The notes: generated from the sequence alone by a model not told the origin. Shown: positions 5,667 to 13,191, counted from the stretch's first letter. The stretch is DNA of 13,908 nt from Euryarchaeota archaeon UBA54 (GCA_002495735.1 DAGM01000027.1:1-13908); one strand, 5' to 3'. Program-made: numbers and translations.

Positions 5667-7978
5667 GCGCTCACCCCCCACACTAGTGCGAAGATGGAGA
5701 GCATTCCGACCGCAGCCATCAGGATGTAGTCACGAGCGCTGCCAGTGGTGATTCTTCTAACTTGCAACGAGCCTGTTGAGGAGTTGGACTCAATCTGCTT
5801 GATTACGCCGTCAATGACGTTCTTGTCGAACCAAGCTGAGAGTCCGGCGAGAGGTATCGCCGTCTTGGCAAGGGTCATCTCGTAGAGATCGTCGAAGTAT
5901 AGCCTCCTCTGGAGTGCCTCGGCAAGCTGGGAATTCGCTAGTTCGGAAACGTCTTGAGAACCAAACCTGCTTGACAGATTGACTAGCCAAGAAACTAGCG
6001 GACTTGCCTCAACACCATCGATTAGCCTGCCGCCGTGAATTCGTGAGGCCATCACAGGACCGATGACCATGGCGATGAGTATGGTAGTCCAGCCAACCAA
6101 CCTGAGATTGATATCTTCGGGCAAGAAGGCGTGTTCTAGCGTGTCGAGGATTCCATGGAAGGAGAGGTGGTCGTACTCAGGATCGCCTAGATAATCTGCC
6201 GCACCGAAAAGAGCGAGTGCGAAACCCCCAATTGCGGTAATGATGGAGAGTACGATCAACGGCTCCTTGATCCACGGTGTCGCTTCGTGGACATGTCCGA
6301 CAACCTCGCTCTTTGGTGGGCCAGCGAAGGTCATCAGCCACATCCGAGTCATGTAGAAGCCGGTCATCCCTGCAGTTGCCAGCACCAACAGGGCCGGGAC
6401 GAACATCAGTGGCTCCTCTTCCAGGCAGGCCTTCCAAGTTTCAGCGATGATGCCTTCCTTGGACCAGAAGCCGCCGATGAGGGGGATACCTATGATGGAC
6501 ATCGATCCGAACATCATGGCTGTGGCAGTGACTGGCATCCTAGCAGCGAGACCTCCCATGATGCGCATGTCCTGCGGGTCGAAGTCACCGTGGTCGTCAC
6601 CCTCGTTGGTGCTGTACTTCTCACTAAGCTCGCGCACGTGGTCGTGCGCGTGATGCACCTCGTGGATGACCGAACCACTGGCCATGAAGAGCATGCCCTT
6701 GGCCATGGCGTGGTTGAACAAGTGAAACATCGAGGCCCCGATGACGAAGTAGCCCGCGTGATGTTCGCCGATATTGAGGAACAACAGGCCAGCACCCAAT
6801 CCAGTGAAGATGTAGGCCAACTGGCTCATTGTTGAATATGCGAGGACTTTCTTGATGTCGTTCTGCACGAATGCTATGGCTGCTGCCATGAACGCAGTGA
6901 TGCCGCCTATCCAAGCGACAATCAGAGCGAAATTTTCCAACCCAGCGACGCCGTTAACGTGGACATCGACGAAAGGCACCATACGAACTACAAGATAGAG
7001 GCCTGCGTTCACCATGGTCGCAGCGTGAATGAGTGCGGACACCGGGGTCGGTCCCTCCATGGCGTCAGGTAGCCATACATGGAGCGGAAACTGGGCTGAC
7101 TTACCCACTGCTCCGATGAACAACATCAACAGAGCCCAGAACAACTCTCCCGAATCAACCAGAGCCCCGCCAACTCCTGTGGACGGGTCTTCGAAGATTA
7201 CGGCGAACTCGAGTGAACCGTAGATGCCGTAGAGTATCAGGAGACCGACCATTAGGAACACGTCGCCCACGCGGGTGGTCAGGAATGCCTTCTTGGCGGC
7301 ATAGGCAGCACTTTCCTTCCAGTAGTAGAAACCGATGAGCAGGTAGGAACACAGTCCCATTATCTCCCAGAAAATGAACAGCCACAGGAAATTGTCAGCC
7401 AGAACCATCCCGAACATGCCGATGGCGAACAGCACAAACACCCCGTAGAAGCGATGGTTGCTGTCTTCGTTGATCTTGTCCGTGTTCATGTAGCCGAGGC
7501 TGAACCAGCATATTAGGAAGCACAGGAAGGTTGCTACGAATAGCAGCATCAGGGTGACCGAATCTATCCAAACTCCAACTCCAATGTCGGCGAAGCCCGT
7601 ACTGAGCTCCCACTGCGTGCCTGACTGCTCGATGACATCGAAGGTCAGCCACGAGAACGGGTTGACCACGGAGTGAGCTTCGAAGTGGGCGGACCCTACG
7701 ATGTAGTCGTAGATGATCCAGATGGCAATGCTGAGAGCGAGTGCGAGTGCGCCAAGCCCGAATATACCGCCCTCCTTGTAGCGGTTCTTCCAAGTCTCAT
7801 TGCCGTTGTACACCTGCCCGAGAACCAGTATAACGGGGAAGGTCAGTAGAGGCACGACTACAATGAGGAAGGCGGCCTCGACCGATTCCCAGCCGGCCAA
7901 GAATTTGAGGTATGGGACGACTAGTAGGAAGGGTATAATCGGAACTAGAAGCTCCCATTCGTTCTTCGTGTCGCTCAC
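5663..7978 (-). CDS. nuoL: Complex I subunit L (antiporter-like subunit with lateral helix)
   Basis: A 771-residue protein, the largest and most distal antiporter-like subunit. Visible are the TM5 glutamate in FIFWEIMGLCSYLLIGFYYW (E205), a lysine pair before TTRVGD (K229-K230), the TM7 lysine in GAVGKSAQFPLHVWLPDAM (K293), the broken-helix histidine in SALIHAATMV (H318) and a late lysine in AMAKGMLFM (K428). The C-terminal part (about 693-771) has LYFDDLYEM and WFDKNVIDGVI, as in the lateral helix and last TM of NuoL. The loop after GSVIHEVHHAHDH (435-447) is about 25 residues longer than usual and rich in His and acidic residues before rejoining the family at QDMRIMGGL (469-477). The start is GTG at 7976-7978, three bases after GAGGTGAG; the nuoK stop is nine bases upstream. 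Confidence 0.96.
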   Translation of the reverse strand: MSDTKNEWELLVPIIPFLLVVPYLKFLAGWESVEAAFLIVVVPLLTFPVILVLGQVYNGNETWKNRYKEGGIFGLGALALALSIAIWIIYDYIVGSAHFEAHSVVNPFSWLTFDVIEQSGTQWELSTGFADIGVGVWIDSVTLMLLFVATFLCFLICWFSLGYMNTDKINEDSNHRFYGVFVLFAIGMFGMVLADNFLWLFIFWEIMGLCSYLLIGFYYWKESAAYAAKKAFLTTRVGDVFLMVGLLILYGIYGSLEFAVIFEDPSTGVGGALVDSGELFWALLMLFIGAVGKSAQFPLHVWLPDAMEGPTPVSALIHAATMVNAGLYLVVRMVPFVDVHVNGVAGLENFALIVAWIGGITAFMAAAIAFVQNDIKKVLAYSTMSQLAYIFTGLGAGLLFLNIGEHHAGYFVIGASMFHLFNHAMAKGMLFMASGSVIHEVHHAHDHVRELSEKYSTNEGDDHGDFDPQDMRIMGGLAARMPVTATAMMFGSMSIIGIPLIGGFWSKEGIIAETWKACLEEEPLMFVPALLVLATAGMTGFYMTRMWLMTFAGPPKSEVVGHVHEATPWIKEPLIVLSIITAIGGFALALFGAADYLGDPEYDHLSFHGILDTLEHAFLPEDINLRLVGWTTILIAMVIGPVMASRIHGGRLIDGVEASPLVSWLVNLSSRFGSQDVSELANSQLAEALQRRLYFDDLYEMTLAKTAIPLAGLSAWFDKNVIDGVIKQIESNSSTGSLQVRRITTGSARDYILMAAVGMLSIFALVWGVSA
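5670..5678 (-). promoter_or_regulatory. Ribosome binding site that selects a TTG start for nuoM
   Basis: The minus-strand GGGGGTGAG lies three bases before the TTG at 5664-5666, within the last codons of nuoL. Its position matches the GGTGAG-N3-start pattern seen before nuoB, nuoD, nuoI, nuoL and rio1. It supports the TTG (TTGA overlap with the nuoL stop) over the earlier GTG. Confidence 0.65.
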
Positions 7979-7987
7979 TCTCTCACC

Positions 7988-8290
7988 TCAGTTCCTCAGG
8001 ATGTTCGCCTCGTCCAGGGAGATTGTTTCCTGAGTGCTGTAGAGTGAAAGCAGGATGGCCAGTCCAATCGCCACCTCAGCTGCAGCGATGGCGATGGCGA
8101 TGGCGGTGAACACCCACCCATCGACATCGCTGTAATGGCTGGCTCCAGCCACGAAGTTCAGGTTTGCCGCGTTCAGCATCACCTCAATGCACATCAGCAC
8201 CACGATGCCGTTCTTGCGGGTGAACGCCCCAAGCAGACCGATGCTGAACAGGATGACGCCTAGCCCGACTATCCAACTGGCCTCAATCAC
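7988..8290 (-). CDS. nuoK: Complex I subunit K
   Basis: A 100-residue, three-helix membrane protein, homologous to MrpC and part of the proton path between NuoA/J and the antiporter-like subunits. With the GTG start at 8288-8290 the buried glutamates fall at E36 (VLMCIEVMLNAANL) and E72 (AAAEVAIGLAILL), the same numbers as the essential pair in E. coli NuoK, and the length is the usual 100. The start overlaps the nuoJ2 stop as GTGA, and GGAGG lies seven bases upstream. An upstream ATG at 8309-8311 would add seven Gly/Pro-rich residues, which are really the ribosome-binding sequence translated. The C-terminal tail (STQETISLDEANILRN) is ordinary. Confidence 0.96.
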   Translation of the reverse strand: MIEASWIVGLGVILFSIGLLGAFTRKNGIVVLMCIEVMLNAANLNFVAGASHYSDVDGWVFTAIAIAIAAAEVAIGLAILLSLYSTQETISLDEANILRN

Positions 8291-8550
8291 TGGTCCCCCT
8301 CCAGGTCCCATATCAGATTGACGAGGCGTTCATCGCGAACGAGATATGAGGAGCCAATCATCGCCATCGAGAGGAGGGCCCCAAGAACCACAGTGGCCAA
8401 CCACCACTCGCCGAACAGAGCCACTGCGAAGTCAAGAGTTGAGGGGGGGTTTCCCTCTCCACCCCACATCGAGTGAGACATAATCTCAGAGAGAAGTATG
8501 AGCATGAAGGCGAGGACGCCTAACTGGGCGAGTGCGGAAAGACCCCTCAT
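8287..8550 (-). CDS. nuoJ2: Complex I subunit J, C-terminal part (J2)
   Basis: An 87-residue protein with two hydrophobic segments, about residues 4-26 (LSALAQLGVLAFMLILLSEIM) and 47-70 (WWLATVVLGALLSMAMIGSSYL), ending in an acidic and basic tail. It corresponds to the last two helices of NuoJ, encoded separately as in the methanogen fpoJ1-fpoJ2 pair. The assignment rests on its position between J1 and nuoK and on the helix pattern; sequence similarity in this part of NuoJ is weak. The ATG at 8548-8550 follows the J1 stop with no gap, and AGGAGG (8559-8564) lies eight bases upstream. The stop overlaps the nuoK start by four bases. Confidence 0.85.
   Translation of the reverse strand: MRGLSALAQLGVLAFMLILLSEIMSHSMWGGEGNPPSTLDFAVALFGEWWLATVVLGALLSMAMIGSSYLVRDERLVNLIWDLEGDQ
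8295..8302 (-). promoter_or_regulatory. Ribosome binding site deciding the nuoK start
   Basis: The minus-strand GGAGGGGG lies within the last codons of nuoJ2; its GGAGG core is seven bases before the GTG at 8288-8290. This supports the 100-residue NuoK over a start at the ATG at 8309-8311, which lies upstream of the motif. Confidence 0.65.
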
Positions 8551-8814
8551 TCAGGCATCCTCCTGTATCTGCTTACGCGTCAGCATGACGCCAAACTGGA
8601 CCACGAGCATTACTGAGCCCAGATAGACCAGAATCTGAATAGCCGCCAGCATCTCTGCACTGGCCAACACGAAAACCCCAGCGACGGCAAAGAAGGTCAT
8701 CATCAGTGAGAGTAGTGAATGCGCGACGCGCCGAGCGTAGACGCATCCGAGGGCCCCTCCTATGGCGGTCGCAGCCAATATGATGAACACCAAGGCCTCA
8801 AAATCGATTGTCAT
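8551..8814 (-). CDS. nuoJ1: Complex I subunit J, N-terminal part (J1)
   Basis: An 87-residue protein with three membrane helices, about residues 7-26, 32-52 and 56-78. The third (AIQILVYLGSVMLVVQFGVML) matches the conserved NuoJ TM3 segment, which carries the pi-bulge and tyrosine important for coupling quinone chemistry to pumping. The protein stops right after TM3, and the remaining helices are in the next gene. This split is shared with the fpo operon of Methanosarcina, so I read it as a lineage feature and not a frameshift: both halves have their own start and ribosome binding site. The ATG at 8812-8814 is two bases after the nuoI stop, with GGAGG at 8822-8826. Confidence 0.93.
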   Translation of the reverse strand: MTIDFEALVFIILAATAIGGALGCVYARRVAHSLLSLMMTFFAVAGVFVLASAEMLAAIQILVYLGSVMLVVQFGVMLTRKQIQEDA

Positions 8815-8816
8815 GA

Positions 8817-9785
8817 TCAGGCCTCCGCCCTTGCAGCCTTCCTGTCACGTTTCTTCTGCTCCTTCTTGGCGCGCTTGGCGAGTTCCATGTCTACCCTTTC
8901 CTGATGGACTGCAGGAAGAACTCGAGTCCTACTAGCATCCATCCAGAGTTCCTCTCGCGAGAACTCTGCCATGCCATCGTACTCATTGGTCATGAAGAAG
9001 GACTCGAACGGGCATGCTTCGGCGCACAACCCGCAAAACATGCACCTGCCGATATCAATCTGTCCTGAGACGATGTCCTGCTCGGCTGGCTTGAGAGTGC
9101 TGGAATCGATGGTCTCGATACCTGAGCCATCCGACCATCGTACAGTCGCCTTGTCGCCTGTCAGTTCAATGACTTCGGCGAAGTCGTACTGCTGAGGGGC
9201 GTCAGCATGGGCATTTACGAGGTCAAAGCCTGAGGCGATTCCATCGTAGTCTCCCTTCTCCCTCGCGGCATAGCCTCCCTCCTCCAGCTCTTCGCCGTAA
9301 CCGTGCCAGTCATCCTCATCTTCGGCCAGCTCAAGGACATTGACCCTGACCTCGGAAGTCATGTGCAGGCAGTCATTGGGACACGCCCTGACGCATGCCT
9401 TGCAAGCGGTGCAAGTCTCCCAGATGATTCCTATGCGACCGTTGTAGTTGCCTGGGACGAACAGCCACGGCTCTAAGTCCTCCAAGCGCTCGTATGGATA
9501 CATCACCGTGACTGGTCGCTCGACAAACGGCATGACCTGACTGGTCTCACGGTCGGGGGTGAAGCTCTGCCCGACGCTCGGGTGATTTGGGCCAACCCTG
9601 AGCATGGTGGTAGCGTCGACCATGGCCGCAGGCTTCCCGTGGTAGTTATTCTTCAGGATGCTCAACTTGCCGAGGAAGGGAACTGTCCTCAATGCGGTCT
9701 TGAGAGTCATCCACATCGGCCTTATGACTAGATTACGGAAGTTGGGGGTGGCGTGAGGGTGTCCTGTATTAGCTCTGTAACTCAT
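8817..9785 (-). CDS. nuoI: Complex I subunit I (two 4Fe-4S clusters), enlarged by insertions
   Basis: A 322-residue NuoI/FpoI, which relays electrons through two 4Fe-4S clusters towards N2. The first motif is CTACKACVRACP (C125, C128, C131, C135), the second CMFCGLCAEACP (C248, C251, C254, C258). ERPVTVMYPYER (89-100) and GRIGI before the first motif are also typical, as is FMTNEYD after the second. Usual NuoI proteins have 140-180 residues and about 28 residues between C4 of the first motif and C1 of the second; here the distance is 113. The extra part (about 146-240) is acidic, then has a strand-like VIELTGDKATVRWSDGSG that could be a small beta-barrel. The N-terminal part is also longer (about 45-88), and the C-terminus is a charged Lys/Arg/Glu helix (300-322). 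The ATG at 9783-9785 follows AGGAGGTGAGGAG, the strongest ribosome binding site in the operon. Confidence 0.95.
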   Translation of the reverse strand: MSYRANTGHPHATPNFRNLVIRPMWMTLKTALRTVPFLGKLSILKNNYHGKPAAMVDATTMLRVGPNHPSVGQSFTPDRETSQVMPFVERPVTVMYPYERLEDLEPWLFVPGNYNGRIGIIWETCTACKACVRACPNDCLHMTSEVRVNVLELAEDEDDWHGYGEELEEGGYAAREKGDYDGIASGFDLVNAHADAPQQYDFAEVIELTGDKATVRWSDGSGIETIDSSTLKPAEQDIVSGQIDIGRCMFCGLCAEACPFESFFMTNEYDGMAEFSREELWMDASRTRVLPAVHQERVDMELAKRAKKEQKKRDRKAARAEA

Positions 9786-9798
9786 CTCCTCACCTCCT
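9786..9798 (-). promoter_or_regulatory. Very strong ribosome binding site of nuoI
   Basis: The minus-strand AGGAGGTGAGGAG contains AGGAGGTGA, a complement of nine bases to the archaeal 16S rRNA 3' end, and directly precedes the ATG at 9783-9785. It overlaps the nuoH stop (TAG, 9797-9799) and is the longest such match in the operon. Confidence 0.75.
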
Positions 9799-11374
9799 AC
9801 TCCCTGTGGCTCCCTGGTGATGCCTTGACCACTGCCTGCGTGCTGTACGGCCTCCGCTGAATCTCAAGTGCCTCCTTGTCCTCATCGATTGCGAGGATAA
9901 CGAACAACCCCCCTGAGACCAGTGTGACTGCCGCTGGGACCCAAAGCTCCCATGGCTCGCCAGTCCAGAACTGCAGACGCAGGAAGACGGCGATGACAAG
10001 ATTAAGCATAGAGAGCGGTAGCAGATAACGCCATCCAAACTCAAGAATCTGATCGGTTCTCACCCTGTGGAGAGAAGCGCGAATCCAGACGAAGACAGCG
10101 AACAGCAGCCATGCTTTGAGAAGCACCCAGATCATACCTGGTGTCAGCGAGAAGACTGTTGTGAAGACGCCCCCAACAGCTGGAAGATCCGATAGCGTGT
10201 GCTGGAACGGTGCTTCCCATCCTCCGAGGAAGAATAGCGCGAACAGGATGCATGCCGCGTACGAGCGCATGTACTCGGCTGCGAACATCAATCCCCAGCG
10301 TATGCCTCCATACTCGGTCCACCAACCCTCTACGAGCTCGGCCTCGGCCTCAGGCATGTCGAACGGGATGCGTTCGACCTCGGCAATCATCGTGACTAGG
10401 AAGAGCAGGGCACCAAGCGGCATCAGGAAGATGTTCCAGACATTACCTTGGTCCTGCCCCATCTGGAAATCGACGATCTCAATGATGTTGAACGAACCGC
10501 TCAGCACCGCGACTCCGAGAACCGTAATCAAGAGAGGTATCTCGTAAGCAGTGAGTTGGGCTGCTGAGCGCATCCCCCCAATCAGCGTATACTTGTTGTT
10601 TGACGCCCAGCCAGCGAAGAAGACGCCTAGAGGGGCTATCCCGAATATTGCCATCATGAAGAGTAGTGAGAGTTCCGGGTTGGCGGCGTAAATGTGTGGT
10701 CCGAACGGGATGAATGCGAACACCATAATCGTGGTCGCTAGGATGATTACCGGGGCGACCTCGAAGACCACCTTGTCGGCGTTCTTCGGTACGATATGTT
10801 CCTTAGTAGCGAACTTCATGAAATCAGCGAAGGCCTGGAAAAAGCCGGGAAGCAAAAACCAGTATCCGTGATAGCTGCGGTTATTGACTCGCGCAATCGT
10901 CTCAAGCTCGTGCGAGTTTCCCCATTTAGAATTGAGAGCTTTCACCACCCAACCGATGGGGGCACCCATTCCGAACGGCAACTGATTCCACCACTCACCA
11001 GCGGTGACGCCGCTCTCACCCACCCACAGGCTCCTGAGGGCGGTGGTGGCACCGAGTCTGTCCATCAGTCGCCCGATAAATTTCCTCTCGATGTACGGGA
11101 TGGCCAGCATAGTTAGCATCATCGTGGTGAAGACAACTGTGCACATGATGGTGGCATGCATGAAGGACTCAAGAGCGGGTTGAATGCTAGCGAATCCGCT
11201 CTGCATGTTGAAAATCGGACCTAGAGTGATTGGTTCCTGCCATGCCCATGTATTTGGAATCGTCACCTGCATGTCGATATCGCTAGATGGCAGGATGTTG
11301 TGCACGTTGTCCATAGACCAGCCGGAGAAGGCCTCGGACCATCCCGCCACATCCAACCAGTCGCTACTCGCCAT
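9797..11374 (-). CDS. nuoH: Complex I subunit H (quinone-site membrane subunit), enlarged
   Basis: A 525-residue NuoH/FpoH, the membrane subunit that forms the floor of the quinone chamber. Typical segments are IPYIERKFIGRLMDRLG (92-108), KEHIVPKNADKVVFEVAPVI (191-210), ASNNKYTLIGGMRSAAQLTAYEIP (257-280 region) and the charged loop AEVERIPFDMPEAEAELVEGWWTEYGG (331-357 region). Most NuoH proteins have 320-420 residues. The excess lies in about 65 residues before the first helix (Trp- and Asp-containing, no clear signal peptide), an insertion of roughly 60 residues at about 112-170 in the loop after the ERK motif, and a tail beyond the last helix. The loop insertion is Trp-rich (WVGESGVTAGEWW) and sits beside the quinone entry. 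The ATG at 11372-11374 is three bases after AGGTGAT, which contains the nuoD stop. Confidence 0.95.
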   Translation of the reverse strand: MASSDWLDVAGWSEAFSGWSMDNVHNILPSSDIDMQVTIPNTWAWQEPITLGPIFNMQSGFASIQPALESFMHATIMCTVVFTTMMLTMLAIPYIERKFIGRLMDRLGATTALRSLWVGESGVTAGEWWNQLPFGMGAPIGWVVKALNSKWGNSHELETIARVNNRSYHGYWFLLPGFFQAFADFMKFATKEHIVPKNADKVVFEVAPVIILATTIMVFAFIPFGPHIYAANPELSLLFMMAIFGIAPLGVFFAGWASNNKYTLIGGMRSAAQLTAYEIPLLITVLGVAVLSGSFNIIEIVDFQMGQDQGNVWNIFLMPLGALLFLVTMIAEVERIPFDMPEAEAELVEGWWTEYGGIRWGLMFAAEYMRSYAACILFALFFLGGWEAPFQHTLSDLPAVGGVFTTVFSLTPGMIWVLLKAWLLFAVFVWIRASLHRVRTDQILEFGWRYLLPLSMLNLVIAVFLRLQFWTGEPWELWVPAAVTLVSGGLFVILAIDEDKEALEIQRRPYSTQAVVKASPGSHRE

Positions 11375-11378
11375 CAGA

Positions 11379-12515
11379 TCACCTGTCGGTCTCTCCTATG
11401 CATGGATCGAAGGAGCCCATGATGGCCGGTATGTCGGCGACCTTGTAGCCAATCATGCACTTGGCCGCATATGGAATCGTGATGAACATGGGAGAACGTA
11501 TCGACACTCTGTACGGCTGCTTTCCACGACCTTCGCCGCCACCGGCGATGTAGAACATCGACTCACCCCTGCTATCCTCAAAGTGATGCGCACCTGTGGT
11601 CCCCTCTGGGGCTCGAGTGGGCGCCTTAGCGAGAATCATTGGATCTCCGGGCTCGTGATAGGTTTCAGCGCCGCCGGGCATCTTGTCTAGTGCCTGGAGA
11701 ACGAGCGACGCGCTAACGCGCATCTCTTCGACTCTGACTCTGTAGCGATCATAGCAGTCAGCTCCCTTAATCGATGAGCGTTCAACAGGTGGCACCCAGT
11801 CGAGTTCACTGTACACTGAGTAAGGATGAGCCCAGCGGATATCGTAGTTCACTCCTCCAGCGCGAAGATTGGGGCCTGATACTCCGTGGTTGATCATCTC
11901 CTCTGGCTTGGCGTAGCCAATTCCTTGGCTGCGCAATAGAAACACCGTGCTCTCGTCAAACAATGCCTCGTACTCCTGGATCCTGTTGAGGAACAACTTG
12001 AGCTTGGCTCGGGCACGCTGTGCGAAGCCATGAGGTAGATCACGCTTGACACCACCAATGCGGGGGAAGTTGTAGTGCATCCGAGAGCCGCCCAACTCCT
12101 GCAGGAGATCCATCATCATCTCGCGCTCGCGCAGGCACCAGACCATGATCGACAGATTGCCGATGTCAGGACCGTAAGCGCCCAGCCACATCAGGTGGCT
12201 GGCGATACGCTGCAGCTCTACTGCCACCAAGCGAATGTACTCGGCTCGCTCGGGCACCTCGACCTCGAGGAGGTCTTCGGCGGCGTAGATGTAGGCATGA
12301 GACCACGTATTGGCGCTGGCGTAGCAGAGTCGGTCACAGTAAGTCGTGATTTGAGTAAAGTCGCGCGCCTCACAGATTTTCTCCACGCCTCTGTGGATAT
12401 AGCCGAGATCAGGTTCTGTGTCGACAACGGTCTCGCCGTCGACTTTGATCTTGAGGGTCCATAGGCCGTGCGTCATGGGGTGCTGCGGGCCCATTGAAAT
12501 CCACATCTCCGCCAT
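11379..12515 (-). CDS. nuoD: Complex I subunit D (49-kDa type, quinone-binding)
   Basis: A 378-residue NuoD/FpoD, related to the large subunit of NiFe hydrogenases, forming the quinone site with NuoB. It has GPQHPMTHG (9-17) and LGYIHRGVEK (37-46), and ends in SFDPCIGETDR, the family's DPxxGxxDR signature. H16 and Y65 (in DRLCYAS) match the quinone-head ligands His38 and Tyr87 of Thermus Nqo4 in position, both 49 residues apart, so the site looks intact. RIGGVKRDLP and LRAGGVNYDIRWAHPYSVY are further conserved blocks. The hydrogenase nickel-ligand cysteine pairs are absent: the N-terminal motif lacks CxxC, and only one Cys lies near the C-terminus. This argues for complex I over a membrane-bound hydrogenase. 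The ATG at 12513-12515 follows GAGGTGAG by three bases, and the nuoC stop overlaps that motif. Confidence 0.97.
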   Translation of the reverse strand: MAEMWISMGPQHPMTHGLWTLKIKVDGETVVDTEPDLGYIHRGVEKICEARDFTQITTYCDRLCYASANTWSHAYIYAAEDLLEVEVPERAEYIRLVAVELQRIASHLMWLGAYGPDIGNLSIMVWCLREREMMMDLLQELGGSRMHYNFPRIGGVKRDLPHGFAQRARAKLKLFLNRIQEYEALFDESTVFLLRSQGIGYAKPEEMINHGVSGPNLRAGGVNYDIRWAHPYSVYSELDWVPPVERSSIKGADCYDRYRVRVEEMRVSASLVLQALDKMPGGAETYHEPGDPMILAKAPTRAPEGTTGAHHFEDSRGESMFYIAGGGEGRGKQPYRVSIRSPMFITIPYAAKCMIGYKVADIPAIMGSFDPCIGETDR

Positions 12516-12524
12516 TTTCTCACC

Positions 12525-13184
12525 TCACTTGATCTTGCCAACGTCCGCCGGCTTACGCTTGAATCCCTGGACGTCATCGTACATCTCTTCGAAGCCGTGA
12601 TATCGGAGATGGTGCTGCTTCTGCAGAGGGTGGTAACCCTTCGGGGTCTCATGTGGCTGCAGCACCCTTCTCATCCCCTGATGGCCATCGAAATCGATGC
12701 CAACGAGGTCCCAGGTCTCCTTCTCGTTCCAATCCGCCCCTATCCAAATGTCTTGAACAGAATCTACCGATGGAGTCGTTGTGTCCGGAATATGGACGTG
12801 AATCTCAATCTCGAGAGGGATGCTGGCTCCTCTGAGCTTTGAGGGATCCACAATAATCGGCCGGACGATGCCGTCCTCAATGGGAGGGTCTCTGACTCCT
12901 GTTCTCATGAGATGGTAGACCACCTCCCACTTCCGCTCCTCATCTCCCTCGGGCCAGTGGATTCCGGTGACCATAGAGCAGTAATCAACGGCGTGCTCGG
13001 AGTAGAGATTCTCGGCGAGGTTTCTCCAACTGTCAGGTAAGGCGTTGATGACCACTACGTGTCGCGGACTGGTGCCACTAGAGCGCTCTGCTACCTCGGC
13101 ATCCACTCCCTCAATCACGGATGCTGCAACGGCCAGTACCTCGGCCGCTGCCTTCTGGAACTCCGGTGAGACAATCTTACCCAT
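12525..13184 (-). CDS. nuoC: Complex I subunit C (30-kDa type)
   Basis: A 219-residue NuoC/FpoC, a peripheral-arm subunit that packs against NuoD. The family signature is at 154-188: EKETWDLVGIDFDGHQGMRR, then VLQPHETPKGYHPLQK, matching the usual RETYDMFGIxFxGHPDLRRIL...GHPLRKD. The N-terminal part (about 1-110) has the alpha/beta character of NuoC but low identity; the region at 100-135 (PIIVDPSKLRGASIPLEIEI) may hold a small insertion. I chose the ATG at 13182-13184 because AGGAGG (13192-13197) lies eight bases upstream and the NuoC-like sequence begins here. The frame is open for 92 more codons upstream, but these lie within nuoB and are Arg-rich without family resemblance. The nuoB stop is 11 bases upstream. 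Confidence 0.94.
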   Translation of the reverse strand: MGKIVSPEFQKAAAEVLAVAASVIEGVDAEVAERSSGTSPRHVVVINALPDSWRNLAENLYSEHAVDYCSMVTGIHWPEGDEERKWEVVYHLMRTGVRDPPIEDGIVRPIIVDPSKLRGASIPLEIEIHVHIPDTTTPSVDSVQDIWIGADWNEKETWDLVGIDFDGHQGMRRVLQPHETPKGYHPLQKQHHLRYHGFEEMYDDVQGFKRKPADVGKIK

Positions 13185-13191
13185 GCTAGAA

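Noticed and set aside
6287..6835. Plus-strand open frame of 182 residues
   Set aside because: It is antisense to strongly conserved nuoL, His/Asp-rich in the way of complementary-frame artefacts, and shows no domain.
8287..8814. Frameshifted or interrupted single nuoJ gene
   Set aside because: Both halves have their own start codon and Shine-Dalgarno motif, and the same split is known in the fpo operon.
11184..11690. Plus-strand open frame of 168 residues
   Set aside because: Antisense to nuoH and nuoD, including their conserved ends; no recognisable motif or ribosome binding site considered convincing.
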